Part shown: piece by piece, positions 38,050 to 48,534 of the stretch | Layout of the letters: the number at the start of each line of letters is the position of its first letter | Numbering within the stretch: position 1 is the stretch's first letter | From: Orientallactaga sibirica | Lineage: Eukaryota > Chordata > Mammalia > Rodentia > Dipodidae | Reading direction: 5' to 3' | DNA length: 64,000 nucleotides | Assembly: GCA_036365145.1 (NCBI GenBank) | Contig: JAEOAD010001365.1 | Span: 3,183,001-3,247,000 of the forward strand | The notes under the pieces: model-generated | The model's input: the letters and a program-made list of their open reading frames with translations, nothing else | What the model was told of the DNA's origin: nothing | The model's database searches: none | Program-made: the position numbers and the translations under genes

Positions 38050-38640
38050 TGTCCAGATTGGCCCTGAGCTTGTATGGTGGTGATGTGATACTGACTTCCT
38101 GCCCCAGCCTGCCACGCCTACCCTGTCATGACGGGTCCTACCTTCTGGAACTGTAAGCCAAAATCAACTCTTTCCTTCTGGTAGGGTAGTTGTTCACAGC
38201 AATGAGAGACTGCTGACACAGACAATTATACTGGAGTTGTTGCAATGATGAACCTGACCATGTGATTCTTAGGCTTTTGGAATGGGTTTGCAGGAGGAGT
38301 GTGGAAGAATCTGGAACTTTGGACCAGAGCAGCTTTACGATGCTGTCTGCAGAGTTCAATGGACCATTCTGGTGGGAGTTTGGGAGACAAAAGGCTGAGA
38401 GAAATGTAGACTGTGGAGGCCCAGCTCATGAGATTTCAGAGGGGAGCAAGGACTCTCTGAGGAGCGGGGCTAGAGGCAGCTCATGTGATGCTGCGGCAAA
38501 GAAACTGACTACATTCTTCCCCTGTTCCAAGAACTTGATTGAAGTTCAATTCAAAAGCAATGGTCTAATGTGCTTGGTGGAGGACATTTCAAGGCAGAGT
38601 AGCACTGAATCTGTGATGTGAAATCTCTTAGTGGCTCTTA
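38050..38640 (+). mobile_element. MaLR LTR 3' end followed by internal region
   Basis: TACCTTCTGGAACTGTAAGCCAAA-type LTR end with CAGCAATGAGAGACTGCTGA, then TGTGGAAGAATCTGGAACTT, GAGAAATGTAGACTGTGGAG and GGCAAAGAAACTGACTACAT in the order of MaLR internal sequence. The 119-codon frame here is not a known viral protein; MaLR internals are non-autonomous. Confidence 0.6.
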
Positions 38641-38702
38641 TTCAAATTTATAATGAAAGAGAAAATACAGAACAGAAAGATATGAAAAATGTGACATTTG
38701 GA

Positions 38703-38885
38703 GCTGGGTGTGGTGGAGCATGCCTTTAATCCCAGCACTTAAGAGGCAGAGGTAGGAGGATAGCCATGAGTTCAAGGCCACCCTGAGACTACATAAGTCC
38801 ATCCTGAGACTATGTAGTGAATTCCAGGTCAGCCTGAGCTAGAGTGAAACCCTACCTCGAAAAACCAAAATTAAAAAAAAAAAAA
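38703..38885 (+). mobile_element. B1 SINE with ~22-bp internal duplication
   Basis: CCACCCTGAGACTACATAAGT is followed directly by CCATCCTGAGACTATGTAGT. Flanks GTGACATTTGG and GTGACGTTTGG are the target duplications. Confidence 0.93.
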
Positions 38886-39054
38886 AGTGACGTTTGGTAC
38901 ACAAAGAAATGTGAGCAAGTTTCAGGTTGCAGGTATAGAGACTATGGCCACTTTGGCTGTCATTGTCAAGATGACCATGATTAAAGGGAATAAATATGCT
39001 TTTCCCCACTGGGACAATAGGAAAGATGCCCTTTTTCTCCCCCCTCATATCTTC

Positions 39055-39283
39055 TCTCTTCCTTCCTTCCTCTTTCCTTTTTTCCTTCTTCTATCCTTCC
39101 CTCCTTTTTTCCTCCCTCTTTCCATCTTTCTTTCTTTCTTTCTTTCCATCCATCCATCCATCCATTCATTTATTTTCTCTTGAGATAATTTTGCTTTGAA
39201 GCCCAGGCTTGCCTGGAACATGTGATCCTCCTGCCTCAATTTCCCAAGTGCTGGGATTGTAAGTGTGTGCCAACATATTTGGT
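39055..39283 (-). repeat. CT-rich microsatellites and old B1
   Basis: CCTTCC/CTTTC stretch, (TTTC) and (CATC) repeats to 39170, then an old antisense B1 to 39283. Confidence 0.75.
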
Positions 39284-39418
39284 TTCCTTTTGTAACTTTA
39301 ATGGTTTGAAAATTACCTTTGCAAAGCATTTTGGCTAAAACAAAATGTAGATTAATGTTTATATTTCATTGCTTATTGGTTTTTGTTAATCTTACTTAGT
39401 TTTAATAAATGTGACATA

Positions 39419-39565
39419 AAGCTGGGTGTGGTGGTGCACGCATTTAATTCCAGCACTCGGGAGGCAGAGGTAGGAGGATTGCCATGAGTTTGAGGCCACC
39501 CTGAGACTACATAGCTAATTACAGATCAGCCTGTACCAGAGTGAGACCCTACCTCGAAAAACCAA

Positions 39566-39602
<37 letters not shown>
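39419..39602 (+). mobile_element. B1 SINE with (CAA)n tail
   Basis: AAATGTGACATA flanks both ends; about 13 CAA units at the tail. Confidence 0.95.
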
Positions 39603-39604
<2 letters not shown>

Positions 39605-39679
39605 AATGTGACATATAATGGGTCAATTGCTTGAATTTATGTTAAATACTTATAGATAATTTTTTTGTTTTAGTTTTTA

Positions 39680-40280
39680 AAAAATAATTTTATTTTTATT
39701 TATTTATTTGAGAGAAAGAGGGAGGGAGAGAGAGAGAGAATGGGCACACCAGGGCCTCCAGCTACTGCAAACAAACTCCAGATGCATGCGCCCCCTTGTG
39801 CATCTGGCATGTGTGGGTCCTGGGGAATTGAACTGAGGTCCTTTGGCTTTGCAGGCAAGTGCCTTAACTGCTAAGCCATCTCTCCAGCCCTTGTTTTAGG
39901 TTTTAAAGGTAGGGTCTCATTCTAGCCCAGGCTGTCCTGGAATTCACTATGTAGTCCCAGGGTGGCCTTGAATTCAAAGTGATCCTCCTACCTCTGCCTC
40001 CGTAATGCTGGGATTAAAGGCCATGTGCCACCATGCCTGGTCTGATGGATAATTTAAAAAATTTATTTATTTATTAGAGAGAAAGACACAGATGGAGATA
40101 GATGGGGGGGGGGAGGAGGGAGAGAGAGAATGGGTATGCTAGGGCCTCTAGCCACTGCAAATGAACTCCAGACACATGTGCCTCTTGTGCATCTATGTTT
40201 ATATGTGGATACTGGGAATTGAACCTGGGTCCTTCAGCTTTGTAGGCAAGCACCTTAACTGATGAGCCATCTCTCCAGCC
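39680..40280 (-). mobile_element. SINE, B1, SINE in series
   Basis: 39680-39891 Dip/B2-type SINE, 39895-40043 B1, 40052-40280 Dip/B2-type SINE with a G run; all antisense. Confidence 0.92.
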
Positions 40281-40429
40281 TGGATAGTTTTTTTCTTTTC
40301 TTGTACATTCAGGCACTTTCTGGCTTATAGCTTAGCCTGCTTAGAAAATATCCAGGCCGAATACACTATGAACTGAAGCTTCTTCACGAGTAGAGTTTGG
40401 CTCATTACTTTTAAAATAGTTTTCATTCT

Positions 40430-40562
40430 CTGTGGGCATCATGGTAACACAGCATTGGGGAAGCTGAGGCAGGAGGATCACCGGTTTCTGAATCCTATGG
40501 GCTGCATAGTGGAGTTGCAGGCCAACCCGGGCTACAGTTTGAGACCCTGCATAAAAATAGAA
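40430..40562 (+). mobile_element. Old B1-like element
   Basis: GGGGAAGCTGAGGCAGGAGG through GTTTGAGACCCTGCATAAAA. Confidence 0.75.
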
Positions 40563-40569
40563 CACCAAT

Positions 40570-41455
40570 ACTGCTAATCAGGTGCAGGGGGACTGGAAAG
40601 ATTTGAGGAAGATTTGGGGTTTATGACTTAACTATTACGATGTCATTTAATTTGTCATTCTAAGACTCGGGGCCTCAGAGGTCCTCGGGTGGACATTGCC
40701 AAGGAGCCGCCTGTGGAGATGCCCTATCAGTTGTGAGGCAATGTGCTCCTCTTTCTTCCAGCCTCCTGAAATGCACGGTTCAGGCTGCAGACCGCTCCCG
40801 CGTGGTTTCGCCTGCAGAGCGGCCCGCGCACTGCCCCCTGCTGGTGAGTGGCAGCTGCGCGTTTGCGTCGTGGCAGTGATGGACACAGCGCACCCCTCTG
40901 CTGACAGCGGAGCCCGCGGTGATGCTGCGCCTGCCAGGTCATTTTACATCAGGTCATGGAAGGAACAGAAGGTTGCGCCGATAGAGCACGAGCAGCTCAC
41001 CGTTTTCTCTGCATTTCTTAGACATGGAATGGTTTGCTCTGGCTCAGTTTGGCTGATAAAATATGAACACTTCACAAAGAGGTTTGCATCTCAGACTCTG
41101 TCTTAAGTGCATTTACAAGCCATTTTGCTCCAATTCTCAGGAGCTGTATTCTTGGTCTATTGGGAAACCCAACTTGAACCAGCAGAGATTTAAACATGAA
41201 AATTTTAAGAATGTTAATTTTGTTGGACAATTAAGACAAAAACAGGAAGCCCTTTATTTCAGTGGTTTGAATTAGCATGCATTTGTGCAGGTTTCTCAGT
41301 GCCAATGATCATGTTAAACAAAATTAATTAAAACTAAGAACCAGATTTATGTTTTAGATGATTATTTTAACTCTGGCTTCTCCTGAAGGTGATTTCTTTA
41401 TAATGAATAATTATCCATTTAATTTTACTCCTGTAATACACGGGCTAACTGAAAA
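40570..41455. other. Repeat-free island with CpG-rich core and exon-like signals
   Basis: 40680-41000 is GC-rich with many CpGs. A pyrimidine tract and AG (40751-40761) and a GTGAGT (40844-40849) bracket 82 bp. A 136-codon plus-strand frame (40696-41106) crosses both signals but matches nothing I know. 41100-41455 is AT-rich. Regulatory DNA is as likely as an exon. Confidence 0.4.
40833..40844 (-). promoter_or_regulatory. CTCF-like core motif in unique DNA
   Basis: Plus strand GCCCCCTGCTGG, the reverse of CCAGCAGGGGGC, a full match to the CTCF core, in CpG-rich surroundings. Confidence 0.55.
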
Positions 41456-41461
41456 TGCCAA

Positions 41462-41812
41462 CCTAAAATTCCAGAGAGAGTAGCTTAAGCGAGGAAAGAT
41501 TTACTTGGGTTCATGGTTTCAGCGGGTTCAATTTATGGTTATCTGGCTCCATGACCTTTGGGCAGAACATGAGGGTACCAGGAGCATGTGGTGGAGAGAC
41601 TTCTTCATTTCATAGTAGACAGAAAGCAGAAACAGGAAGCAGCCAGGGACAAGATACTTCTTAGGATCCACTTCCAGTGACCTACTTCCTCCAGCTAGGT
41701 CCTACCTCCAAAAGTTTCCAGGTCTCCTAAAATAGTGCCATCAGTTGGGGGCCAAGCATTTAACACACGAGCCTGTGGGGGACATTTTCAGATTCAAGTC
41801 ACAGGAACATCT
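41462..41812 (+). mobile_element. Repeat X copy 4, most complete
   Basis: GAGTAGCTTAAGCGAGGAAA, GGTTCATGGTTTCAGCGGGT, ATGACCTTTGGGCAGAACAT, GTGACCTACTTCCTCCAGCT, AGGTCCTACCTCCAAAAG and GGGGGACATTTTCAGATTCA. Confidence 0.65.
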
Positions 41813-42007
41813 GTGGTGTGTATGTCTTGACAGTGATATTTTTGGTAGACAGTAGTTCAGATGTAGTACTCACTCCAGGATGTTAGTGACTTGGGCTTAT
41901 GAGAAGGTAGGTTGTTTATTTAGGTATTCCTGTGAGATAGGAAGAGAGCCAGGAGTTGAGTCCACAAACCCAAGTGAAACATACGTAAATATGTAGTTGT
42001 TGAACTA

Positions 42008-42008
<1 letters not shown>

Positions 42009-42037
<29 letters not shown>
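42009..42037 (+). repeat. (GT)n microsatellite
   Basis: About 14 units at the tail end of the following SINE. Confidence 0.93.
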
Positions 42038-42041
<4 letters not shown>

Positions 42042-42090
42042 CCAGGGCCACTTGCTGCTGCAAAAGCATGAAAACCAGACACTTGTGCCA

Positions 42091-42259
42091 GTTTTTTTTT
42101 TTTTTTTTTTTTTTGGGGTTTTCTGAGGTAGGGTCTCACTCTAGTCCAGGCTGACCTAGAATTCACTATGTAGTCTCAGGGTGGCCTCAAACTCAAGGTG
42201 ATCCTCCTACCTCTGCCTCCTGAGTGCTGGGATTAAAGGAGTATGCCACCAAGCCTGGC
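42091..42259 (-). mobile_element. B1 SINE nested in the SINE
   Basis: Flanked by CACTTGTGCCA on both sides. Confidence 0.94.
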
Positions 42260-42271
42260 ACTTGTGCCACT

Positions 42272-42476
42272 TAAAAATATTTTATTTATTTGAGAGAGAG
42301 AGAAAGGGAGAGAAAGAAAGAGAGAGTGGGTACATGAAGGCCTCCAGCTGCTGCAAATGAACTCCAGAGGCATGCACCACCTTGTGCATCTGGCTTTACG
42401 TGGGTCCTGGGGAATGAACCTGGGTTCTTAGGCTTTGCTGGCAAGCATCTTAACTGCTAAGCCATCTCTCCAGCCC
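42272..42476 (-). mobile_element. Dip/B2-type SINE nested in the SINE
   Basis: Flanked by CTTGTGCCACTT and CTTGTACCACTT. Confidence 0.94.
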
Positions 42477-42619
42477 TTGTACCACTTTTTGCTTCAGGCT
42501 TACGTGGATGGCTTGGGAATTGAACCTGGGCCTGTAGGCTTCACAGGCAAACACCTTTAACTGCCGAGTCATCTTCCCAGGAATCCCCCCAAAACAGGTA
42601 TATTAAGAAGGCAGATGTG

Positions 42620-43150
42620 TTGAATGAATCCAGAAATCTCCCCTTATCTGTGGGTGATATGTCCCAAGACATTCTGTGGACACCTGAAACTGTACAACAT
42701 GGAACTCTGTATATACTGCTTTTTTCTTGTACATATACTTATGATAAGATTAATTTATACATTACTCACCAGAAGAGATTAATAGCAATAGCTAATGATA
42801 AAATAGAACAATTATAACAATATTATGTAATAAAAGTTATTTAAAACATGGATTGTTCTTTTCTGGAATGTTCCATTTAATATATTAAAAATATTTTATT
42901 TATTTATTATTTATGAGAGAGAGAAGGACAGACAGACAAAATGGGTGCATCAGGGTCTCTAGTCACTGCAGATGAACTCCAGATACATTCGCCATATGTG
43001 TATCTGACTTATGTGGGTTCTGGAGAATTGAACCTGGGTCCTTAGGCCTTGCAGGCAAATGCCTTAACTGCTAAACCATCTCTCCAGCCCCCATTTAATA
43101 TTTAATTGATGTAATTGAAACCACAGAGAGCAAAATGGTAGATGAGGGAG
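42620..43150 (+). mobile_element. Tigger-like DNA transposon (TcMar), non-autonomous, interrupted
   Basis: CCCCTTATCTGTGGGTGATA, GGACACCTGAAACTGTACAA, ACTTATGATAAGATTAATTT and AATAGAACAATTATAACAAT, then ATTGAAACCACAGAGAGCAA near the end. This is the order of MER44/Tigger7-type elements, with inverted ends (CCTTATC.. versus ..GATGAGGG). No transposase frame. Confidence 0.8.
42887..43091 (-). mobile_element. Dip/B2-type SINE in the Tigger element
   Basis: CCATTTAATAT on both sides. Confidence 0.94.
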
Positions 43151-43334
43151 GCTCTCACACTGGGCATTGCTCCTTGAAGAGACATCATGGATTTGATGGG
43201 CAGATTCACTGGGGTGATGGAGACAAGGTCTGATCAAGGTGGGCTTATGATAGGATGGCTTTTTCTCTTTTACATCTATTTCTCTGCTCTTGCCGCTTGC
43301 CTTTTTTCTTCTTTCCTGAAAAAAAAAATTAGTT
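43151..43334. other. Short unique stretch
   Basis: Nothing recognised. Confidence 0.4.
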
Positions 43335-43500
43335 ACAGGGGCAGCAGATATAGTTTGTGGTAGAGTGTGTGATTAGCATTGTGAGGCCTGGTTTTGATCC
43401 CCACGCCAATAAAAGTTGTATGGGGGCTATGGATGGAGCTCAGTGTTAAAGCACTTGGTCAAAGCTCTGGGTACAATCTTATACTCTAAAAACAAATAAA
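43335..43500 (+). mobile_element. Two ID-like elements in tandem
   Basis: GTTTGTGGTAGAGTGTGTGA ... GTTTTGATCCCC, then GGATGGAGCTCAGTGTTAAA ... CTCTGGGTACAATC. Both diverged. Confidence 0.65.
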
Positions 43501-43835
43501 AAATGAAAACAAAACAAATGAATGAAACTATTAGGCAAGATCAAGCAAAGCAGGCACCCATATAGATTAGGGGAGAAGTCCCAGGCTTTGGTACGAGACA
43601 CGGGGGTGTCAGGACCCTGTGGGGGAGGGGTCTTGGACTCCATCTCCTGTGGTGAAAAGTAGGACTACTGTTTTTGTGCCCGTTGACTATTTAGGTTATT
43701 TGTCCACAAATATTTTTGAGAAAATTAACTATATGACACAAGGGGCTAGTTAGTTTGGGTATAAAACAGACATGTTCCTAGACTTCCCAGGTCTCAAAGA
43801 CTAATAAAAGCAACTTTATTAACAAAGATGAGAAA
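43501..43835. other. Unique stretch
   Basis: No repeat or exon recognised. Confidence 0.45.
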
Positions 43836-43837
43836 CT

Positions 43838-44072
43838 GTGGTGTGGGCTGAGGATATAGTTCAGTGGTACAGTGCTTGGCTAGCAATAAACAGGAACTGC
43901 CTAGGTTTGACAGAGCGCAAGAGGGGGAGCCAGGCCTGGTGGCACAGATCTGTTATCCAAACTACTTGGGATACTGAGGCAGGACAGTTACTAGTTCAAA
44001 GCCTGCATAGCTACATAGTGAGTTCAAAGCCAACTTGGACAACTTAGCAAGACAGTGTCTCAAAAAAAACAT
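43838..44072 (+). mobile_element. B4-like composite (ID + B1)
   Basis: GGCTGAGGATATAGTTCAGT (ID) then GCCAGGCCTGGTGGCACAGA and GACAGTGTCTCAAAAAAAAC (old B1). Confidence 0.75.
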
Positions 44073-44077
44073 ACAAA

Positions 44078-44288
44078 GGGCTGGAGAGATGGCTTAACAG
44101 TTAAGGCATTTGCCTGCAAAGCCAAAGGACCCAGGTTCATTCCCCAGGATCCATGTAAGCCAGATGCACAAGGTGATGCATGCATCTGGAGTTCGTTTGC
44201 AGTGGCTAGATGTCCATTTTCTCTCTATCTGTCTCTCATTCTCTCACTTTCTCTCTCAAAATGCATAAATAAAAAATTTAAAAAAATC
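44078..44288 (+). mobile_element. Dip/B2-type SINE
   Basis: Full head; B box reduced to GGTTCATTCCCC; part of the GGAGGCCCTGG segment lost. Confidence 0.93.
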
Positions 44289-44312
44289 CTCAAAAAGAAA
44301 CTGCACACAATA

Positions 44313-44462
44313 AAGCCAGGTGTGGCAGAGGTAGGAGGATTGCCATGAGTTCGAGGCTACCCTGAGACTACATAGTGAGTTCCAGGTCAGCCTGGGTTAG
44401 AGTGAGAACCCACCTTGAAAAACAAAACAACAAAACAAAACAAAACAAAACAAAAAAAAAAA
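44313..44462 (+). mobile_element. B1 SINE with internal deletion
   Basis: AAAGCCAGGTGTGG passes straight to CAGAGGTAGGAGG, missing about 33 nt. Confidence 0.9.
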
Positions 44463-44467
44463 TCTCA

Positions 44468-44949
44468 GGGGCTGGAGAGATGGCTCAGTGGTTAAAGGTG
44501 CTTGCTTGCAAAGCCTGACAGCCTCTGTTTGATTCTTCAGTATCCACATAAAACTAGATGCACAAAGTGGCACATGCATCTGGAGTTCATTTGCAGAGGC
44601 AGGATGCCCTGGATCACCCATACTCTATCTCTGTCTCTCTTGCAAATAAATTTTAAAAAATGTGCTTAGTCCTCACCCCTGTGGGAATTGAATGAAATAA
44701 CTCTTATAAAGAATGTAGGTGGGGGCTGGAGAGTTGGCTTAGTGGTTAAGGCGTTTGCCTGCAAAGCCAAAGGATCCCGGTTTGACTCCCCACGACCCAC
44801 GTAAGCCAGATGCACAAGGGGCGCACACATCTGGAGTTTGTTTCCAGTGGCTGGAAGACCAGGCATGTCCATTCTCTCTCTCCCTCTACCTGCCTATTTC
44901 TGTATCTCTCTCTCTCTCAAAATAAATAAACAACAACAACCACAACAAC
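44468..44949 (+). mobile_element. Two Dip/B2-type SINEs
   Basis: 44468-44660 is an older-type copy. 44722-44949 is younger, flanked by AAGAATGTAG on both sides. Confidence 0.93.
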
Positions 44950-45760
44950 AAAAGAATGTAGTGAGCAATGACGGCTGCTGTTGAGCATTGCTGGAGCACA
45001 GTAGGAGCACACGGTCCTGAAGGAGCCCATGAGAACATGAACAACGTGGGACCAGCACACTCGTCAGCCTGTCCTGCCAGCCCTGCCTCATGGGTCTCTG
45101 GTGAGCTGGATAAGTTCTTTGAGCCAATATTCACCCACCGGCCGGGGCATCCTTGGGCTGTCTGGTTCTTCAAACAGCCGTGTTGTCTCTGTCCTGGGGG
45201 AGCTTGTCCTTGTACCCAGAATCCTTCTACTCGGTGACCATCTTATTACACTGTGCTGTCTGTACTGTGCTGAGACATCTGAAAGTAATCCTCTCCCCCC
45301 GCAATCAAAGCTTAAGGAAGGATTAACTAGATGGCATTTTACTTAATCATGAGAAATTACATTTTCTTATGAAGCTATTTTCTTAAATCATTTATTTAGG
45401 TTCCATATGTGCACACTGCAGTGAAAGAATGTTTGACCACTTTTGATTTACATGGATGAGGATTCCACTCTGCCTGTGGGGCAGGATGCTCAGAAGACAG
45501 CTTGATGGTCTTTCCCCCAGGGGCTTGGTAATCTCACCTGGACTGCTCCCTGGGGGTCTGGTCTGGGGCGGTTGGCTCAGAGAAAATTTCTGGCATGACT
45601 GGACACCCTTCAGCCAGCTCCATCAGCTTGCCCTGAGGCAGGAGACTGGCCTTCCTTGTGCACCCACCGTGGAGAGCACATATCTTGTGTGCAGAAATAA
45701 ATATAGTTATGTTGGTTAATTTTTTTTATAGTCATAAAAGTGAGTGGAGACAAAGAGGGA

Positions 45761-45778
45761 GTCAACACACGTGTTGAC
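45761..45778. promoter_or_regulatory. 8-bp inverted repeat with E-box
   Basis: GTCAACACACGTGTTGAC: arms GTCAACAC/GTGTTGAC, 2-nt spacer, containing CACGTG. Confidence 0.4.
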
Positions 45779-46111
45779 TTTAGGTCTCTCCTGAAACTCG
45801 ACCAAAACAAGAGCAAAAGGACTTAAATAAATCATCCGCAAGGACAAAAAGAACAAGAGAAATGAAGCAATGTTTCGGAAGCCTGAAAGCACATGGTTCG
45901 AGGCCTGCAGAAGAAAGCTGCAATCTAAGCTGGCAGGAGAAAAGCCGGGACACATCCCAGTTTACGTGAGAACCCCCGAAGCCTTAGGAAGAGGCAGAAT
46001 GGAGTTGGAGGTAGGCCTGAAGTCAGGAGCATTGTATGCAAAGCAGTCTGCTTTCTGGTTAGAGCCCGCTCTGTTCGGTCTCGGCAGTCCAGAGGCTCTG
46101 CCCCCTTCCTG

Positions 46112-46123
46112 CCAGCAGAGGGC
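46112..46123 (+). promoter_or_regulatory. CTCF-like core motif in unique DNA
   Basis: CCAGCAGAGGGC followed by AGCAG, a full match to the CTCF core. Confidence 0.55.
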
Positions 46124-46378
46124 AGCAGTTTTGTGATCCAGGGTGGTAGTGGCTTAGCGCAGGGACCCCAGCGTTTCCTTCACCGTCTTCACACCCTGAA
46201 GTCGTCAGTGTCGATGGAGGCATAGACCACCTGCTCCTTCCTTGACCCTGGGGCTCCAATGACCTTCTTTCCTCCTCACTTCAGCCTCACACCTGGACAT
46301 GCCATCGCGGGGAACTGCTGACTTCCTCGGAGATTGCATCCTGGCCCCATCTTCATGTAGTCCAGGGAATTGCTTTTC

Positions 46379-46563
46379 TCCTTCCCTCCCTCCCTCCCTC
46401 CCTCCCTTCCTTCCTTTTTTTCTCCCAAGGTAGGGTCTCACTCTAGCCCAGGCTGACCTGGAATTCACTCTCTAGTCTCAGGGTGGCCTTGAACTCATGG
46501 CGATCCAACCTCCTCTGCCTCCTAAGCGCGGGGATTAAAGGCGTGCACCACCATGCCCGGCTA
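46379..46563 (-). mobile_element. (CTCC)n and B1 SINE
   Basis: CCTC repeat (46379-46412), then a full B1 with a small duplication (GATCCAACCTCC). Confidence 0.92.
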
Positions 46564-46569
46564 TTTCTT

Positions 46570-46747
46570 TTCTAGTGCTGCGATCGAAGCTAGTGCTTCA
46601 GCGTCTTAGATATACACTGTACCACCGAGCCATGCCTCCGCCCCTCATTGGTGAATTCTCCGTTCTATACCATTGAACTTCAACCTCCAGCTCTTCATTG
46701 GTAGATGCTAGGCAAGTGTTCTACCTCTGAGCTACATCCCTAGCCCT
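46570..46747 (-). repeat. Three diverged ID-derived units in tandem
   Basis: TACACTGTACCACCGAGCCA, CCCCTCATTGGTGAATTCTC, ATACCATTGAACTTCAACCT, CTTCATTGGTAGATGCTAGG and GTTCTACCTCTGAGCTACAT show the satellite unit of 62806 repeated, but strongly diverged. Confidence 0.7.
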
Positions 46748-46769
46748 TAAAATTGCTCTTTAATTTAAA

Positions 46770-46903
46770 ATAATTTTGAGATAGGGTCTTACTAAGTTAC
46801 TGAGGTTATGCTTAAATATGATCCTTCGTAGCCCAGGCTGGCTTTGAACTTATGATCCTCCTGGCTCCTGAGTAGTATAAGCTTGCGTGCCGCCAGGCCT
46901 GGA
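46770..46903 (-). mobile_element. Old B1-like element
   Basis: TTGAGATAGGGTCTTACTAA through CTTGCGTGCCGCCAGGCCTGG-type end. Confidence 0.7.
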
Positions 46904-48020
46904 TTCCTCCTTGGGGTTGACCTTCACCTCGATAGGTGACTGTAACTGCTATGCACGCGGCCGAGGGTGAAGTACTGCCTGGCTCTGAGCTCCATCACTG
47001 TGTCACGAGCCCTGGAGCTGATCTTGTCCCTGCTTTGCGGCCACGTGTGGACTTGCTCCTGTGCTGAGCACTGAGCACTGAGCACTGGCCTTCCTCACAC
47101 CACGGGCCATCCTTGTCTCTGTGCTCCCGTTACTTCCCACGGCTGAGCCTGGCCACGCTTTCCCCCTCCGTTAGGAGACTCATGCGGTAAACACCTTCCT
47201 CCTCCTCCTCCTCCTCCTCCTCTTCCTCATTATTACTGCTTCTTCTTTGATAACATCCAGTGTTTTCTTTCACATGTGTCCTAGTCTTTCATGGGGTGCT
47301 TGGTGCTGTTTCCTGAGTCTCATTCTAACCCCCCACCCTTCGTTCCTGCTGCTGCTGCTGCTGAGCGAGGGAAGGAGGTGGCCATGGGTTCCTTGCTCCT
47401 CTGCCGAGCTCCTCCCTCGGTGAGCTCCGTTCACAGGGGAGGCCCAAGGGCTGTTTCTTAACCACGCTCCCCGTTTCAGGGGACTTCTGTGTTTATCCTC
47501 GCTCTTCTTCCCGATCTGAGAGGATCTAACTCATGTGTTAAGGTTCTGGGAAGTCTAGGTTATTTGAGGTCATACATGAAGTCATCCGGTCATTCCAAGG
47601 ATGACAATGTCTAAATCCTGCAAATGAGCAACGTCAGGAACCAGTGAGAGGATTTATTTCACTTGTTTGTGCCCACAGATCAGTTTCCCCTTGCTTCTAC
47701 GACAGATTTGAATGTGCTGTTAATTTTCACGACTCTCGGAGTGGAAAAGCCCTTGGAGATAATGTAGCTGAATCCTGCATCAGAGGAGCTCAGTCCCAGG
47801 GTGGCCGAGGGCTTGTGCCCAGGCACCTGCCTGCGAGGGGGCGGGGCATGAGGAAGGCCTGCGCCATCAAATGCAGGAATTTTCTGCTTCTCTCTTCCCT
47901 CAGTCCTGTGAGTATCCAGGCATATATTCTCCTTGAATCATTATTTTGGGAAGATAGGGGGTCATTTTCCTTAGTGACCACTTTTGTAAGATTCTCTTGT
48001 ACAATGCCCTCTCATTTGGT
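46904..48020. other. 1.1-kb repeat-free, GC-richer island
   Basis: Contains GAGCACT x3 (47072-47095), a (CTC)n run (47202-47226), a short (GCT)n and a GGGGCGGGGC Sp1-like box near 47839. The 172-codon frame starting at 47644 runs into an old B1, so its C-terminal part is spurious. Promoter-like features are weak. Confidence 0.4.
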
Positions 48021-48027
48021 TATTTTT

Positions 48028-48211
48028 ATCTCTGTGTTTGAGACAGGTTCTCACTATGTAGTCAGATTCTCGATCCTTCTGTTCAGCCTCTTCAGTGCTG
48101 GGACAACAGGCATGTGTCACCATGACTGGCTTGAGAACTTATTATTTTTTTTAATCTTTTAAAATGTGTGCACATTCATGCCTTAACTGCTAAGCCACCT
48201 CTCCAGCCCTA
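48028..48211 (-). mobile_element. Old B1 and SINE head fragment
   Basis: 48028-48132 old B1; 48176-48211 the head end of a Dip/B2-type SINE (TAACTGCTAAGCCACCTCTC). Confidence 0.7.
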
Positions 48212-48236
48212 TCTTTTCAAATAAATATAAAGTGCT

Positions 48237-48532
48237 GAGTTGGGCCTAGCAGTGCATGCTTGCCATCCTAGCACTGGGAGGGGGTCGCTGCAAACCTCAG
48301 GCCAGGCTGGGAGTGAATCGTGCGTTCTAGGTGACTGCAGACTACACCATGAGATCAAAAATCAAAATCAGCTTGGCGTGGTGGCGCACGCCTTTAATCC
48401 CAGCACTTGGGAGGCCGAGGTAGGAGGATCGTTGTAAGTTCAAGGCCAGTCAGGGACTACAGAGTGAGTTCAGTCGGCCTGGGTTACAGCCAGACTCTAC
48501 CTCAAAAAAAAAAAAAAAAAAAAAAAAAAAGA
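48237..48532 (+). mobile_element. Two B1-type elements
   Basis: 48237-48368 old; 48371-48532 younger, with an A run of about 27 nt. Confidence 0.85.
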
Positions 48533-48534
48533 AG

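Larger units (their letters stand above)
42038..42582 (-). mobile_element. Dip/B2-type SINE (older) split by B1 and SINE
   Basis: Left part CCAGGGCCACTTGCTGCTGC ... ACTTGTGCCA; right part CACTTTTTGCTTCAGGCTTA ... TAACTGCCGAGTCATCTTCC. Confidence 0.88.
44950..46375. other. 1.4-kb repeat-free island
   Basis: No SINE inside. Two open frames of 80-89 codons (44968-45237 and 45870-46136 plus) match nothing I know. It holds an inverted repeat around CACGTG (45761) and a CTCF-like site (46112). The part after 45750 could be an old LTR. Confidence 0.4.

Noticed and set aside
47644..48162. 172-codon open frame, plus strand
   Set aside because: The C-terminal third lies in an antisense B1 remnant and the rest resembles no protein; no splice or promoter support.
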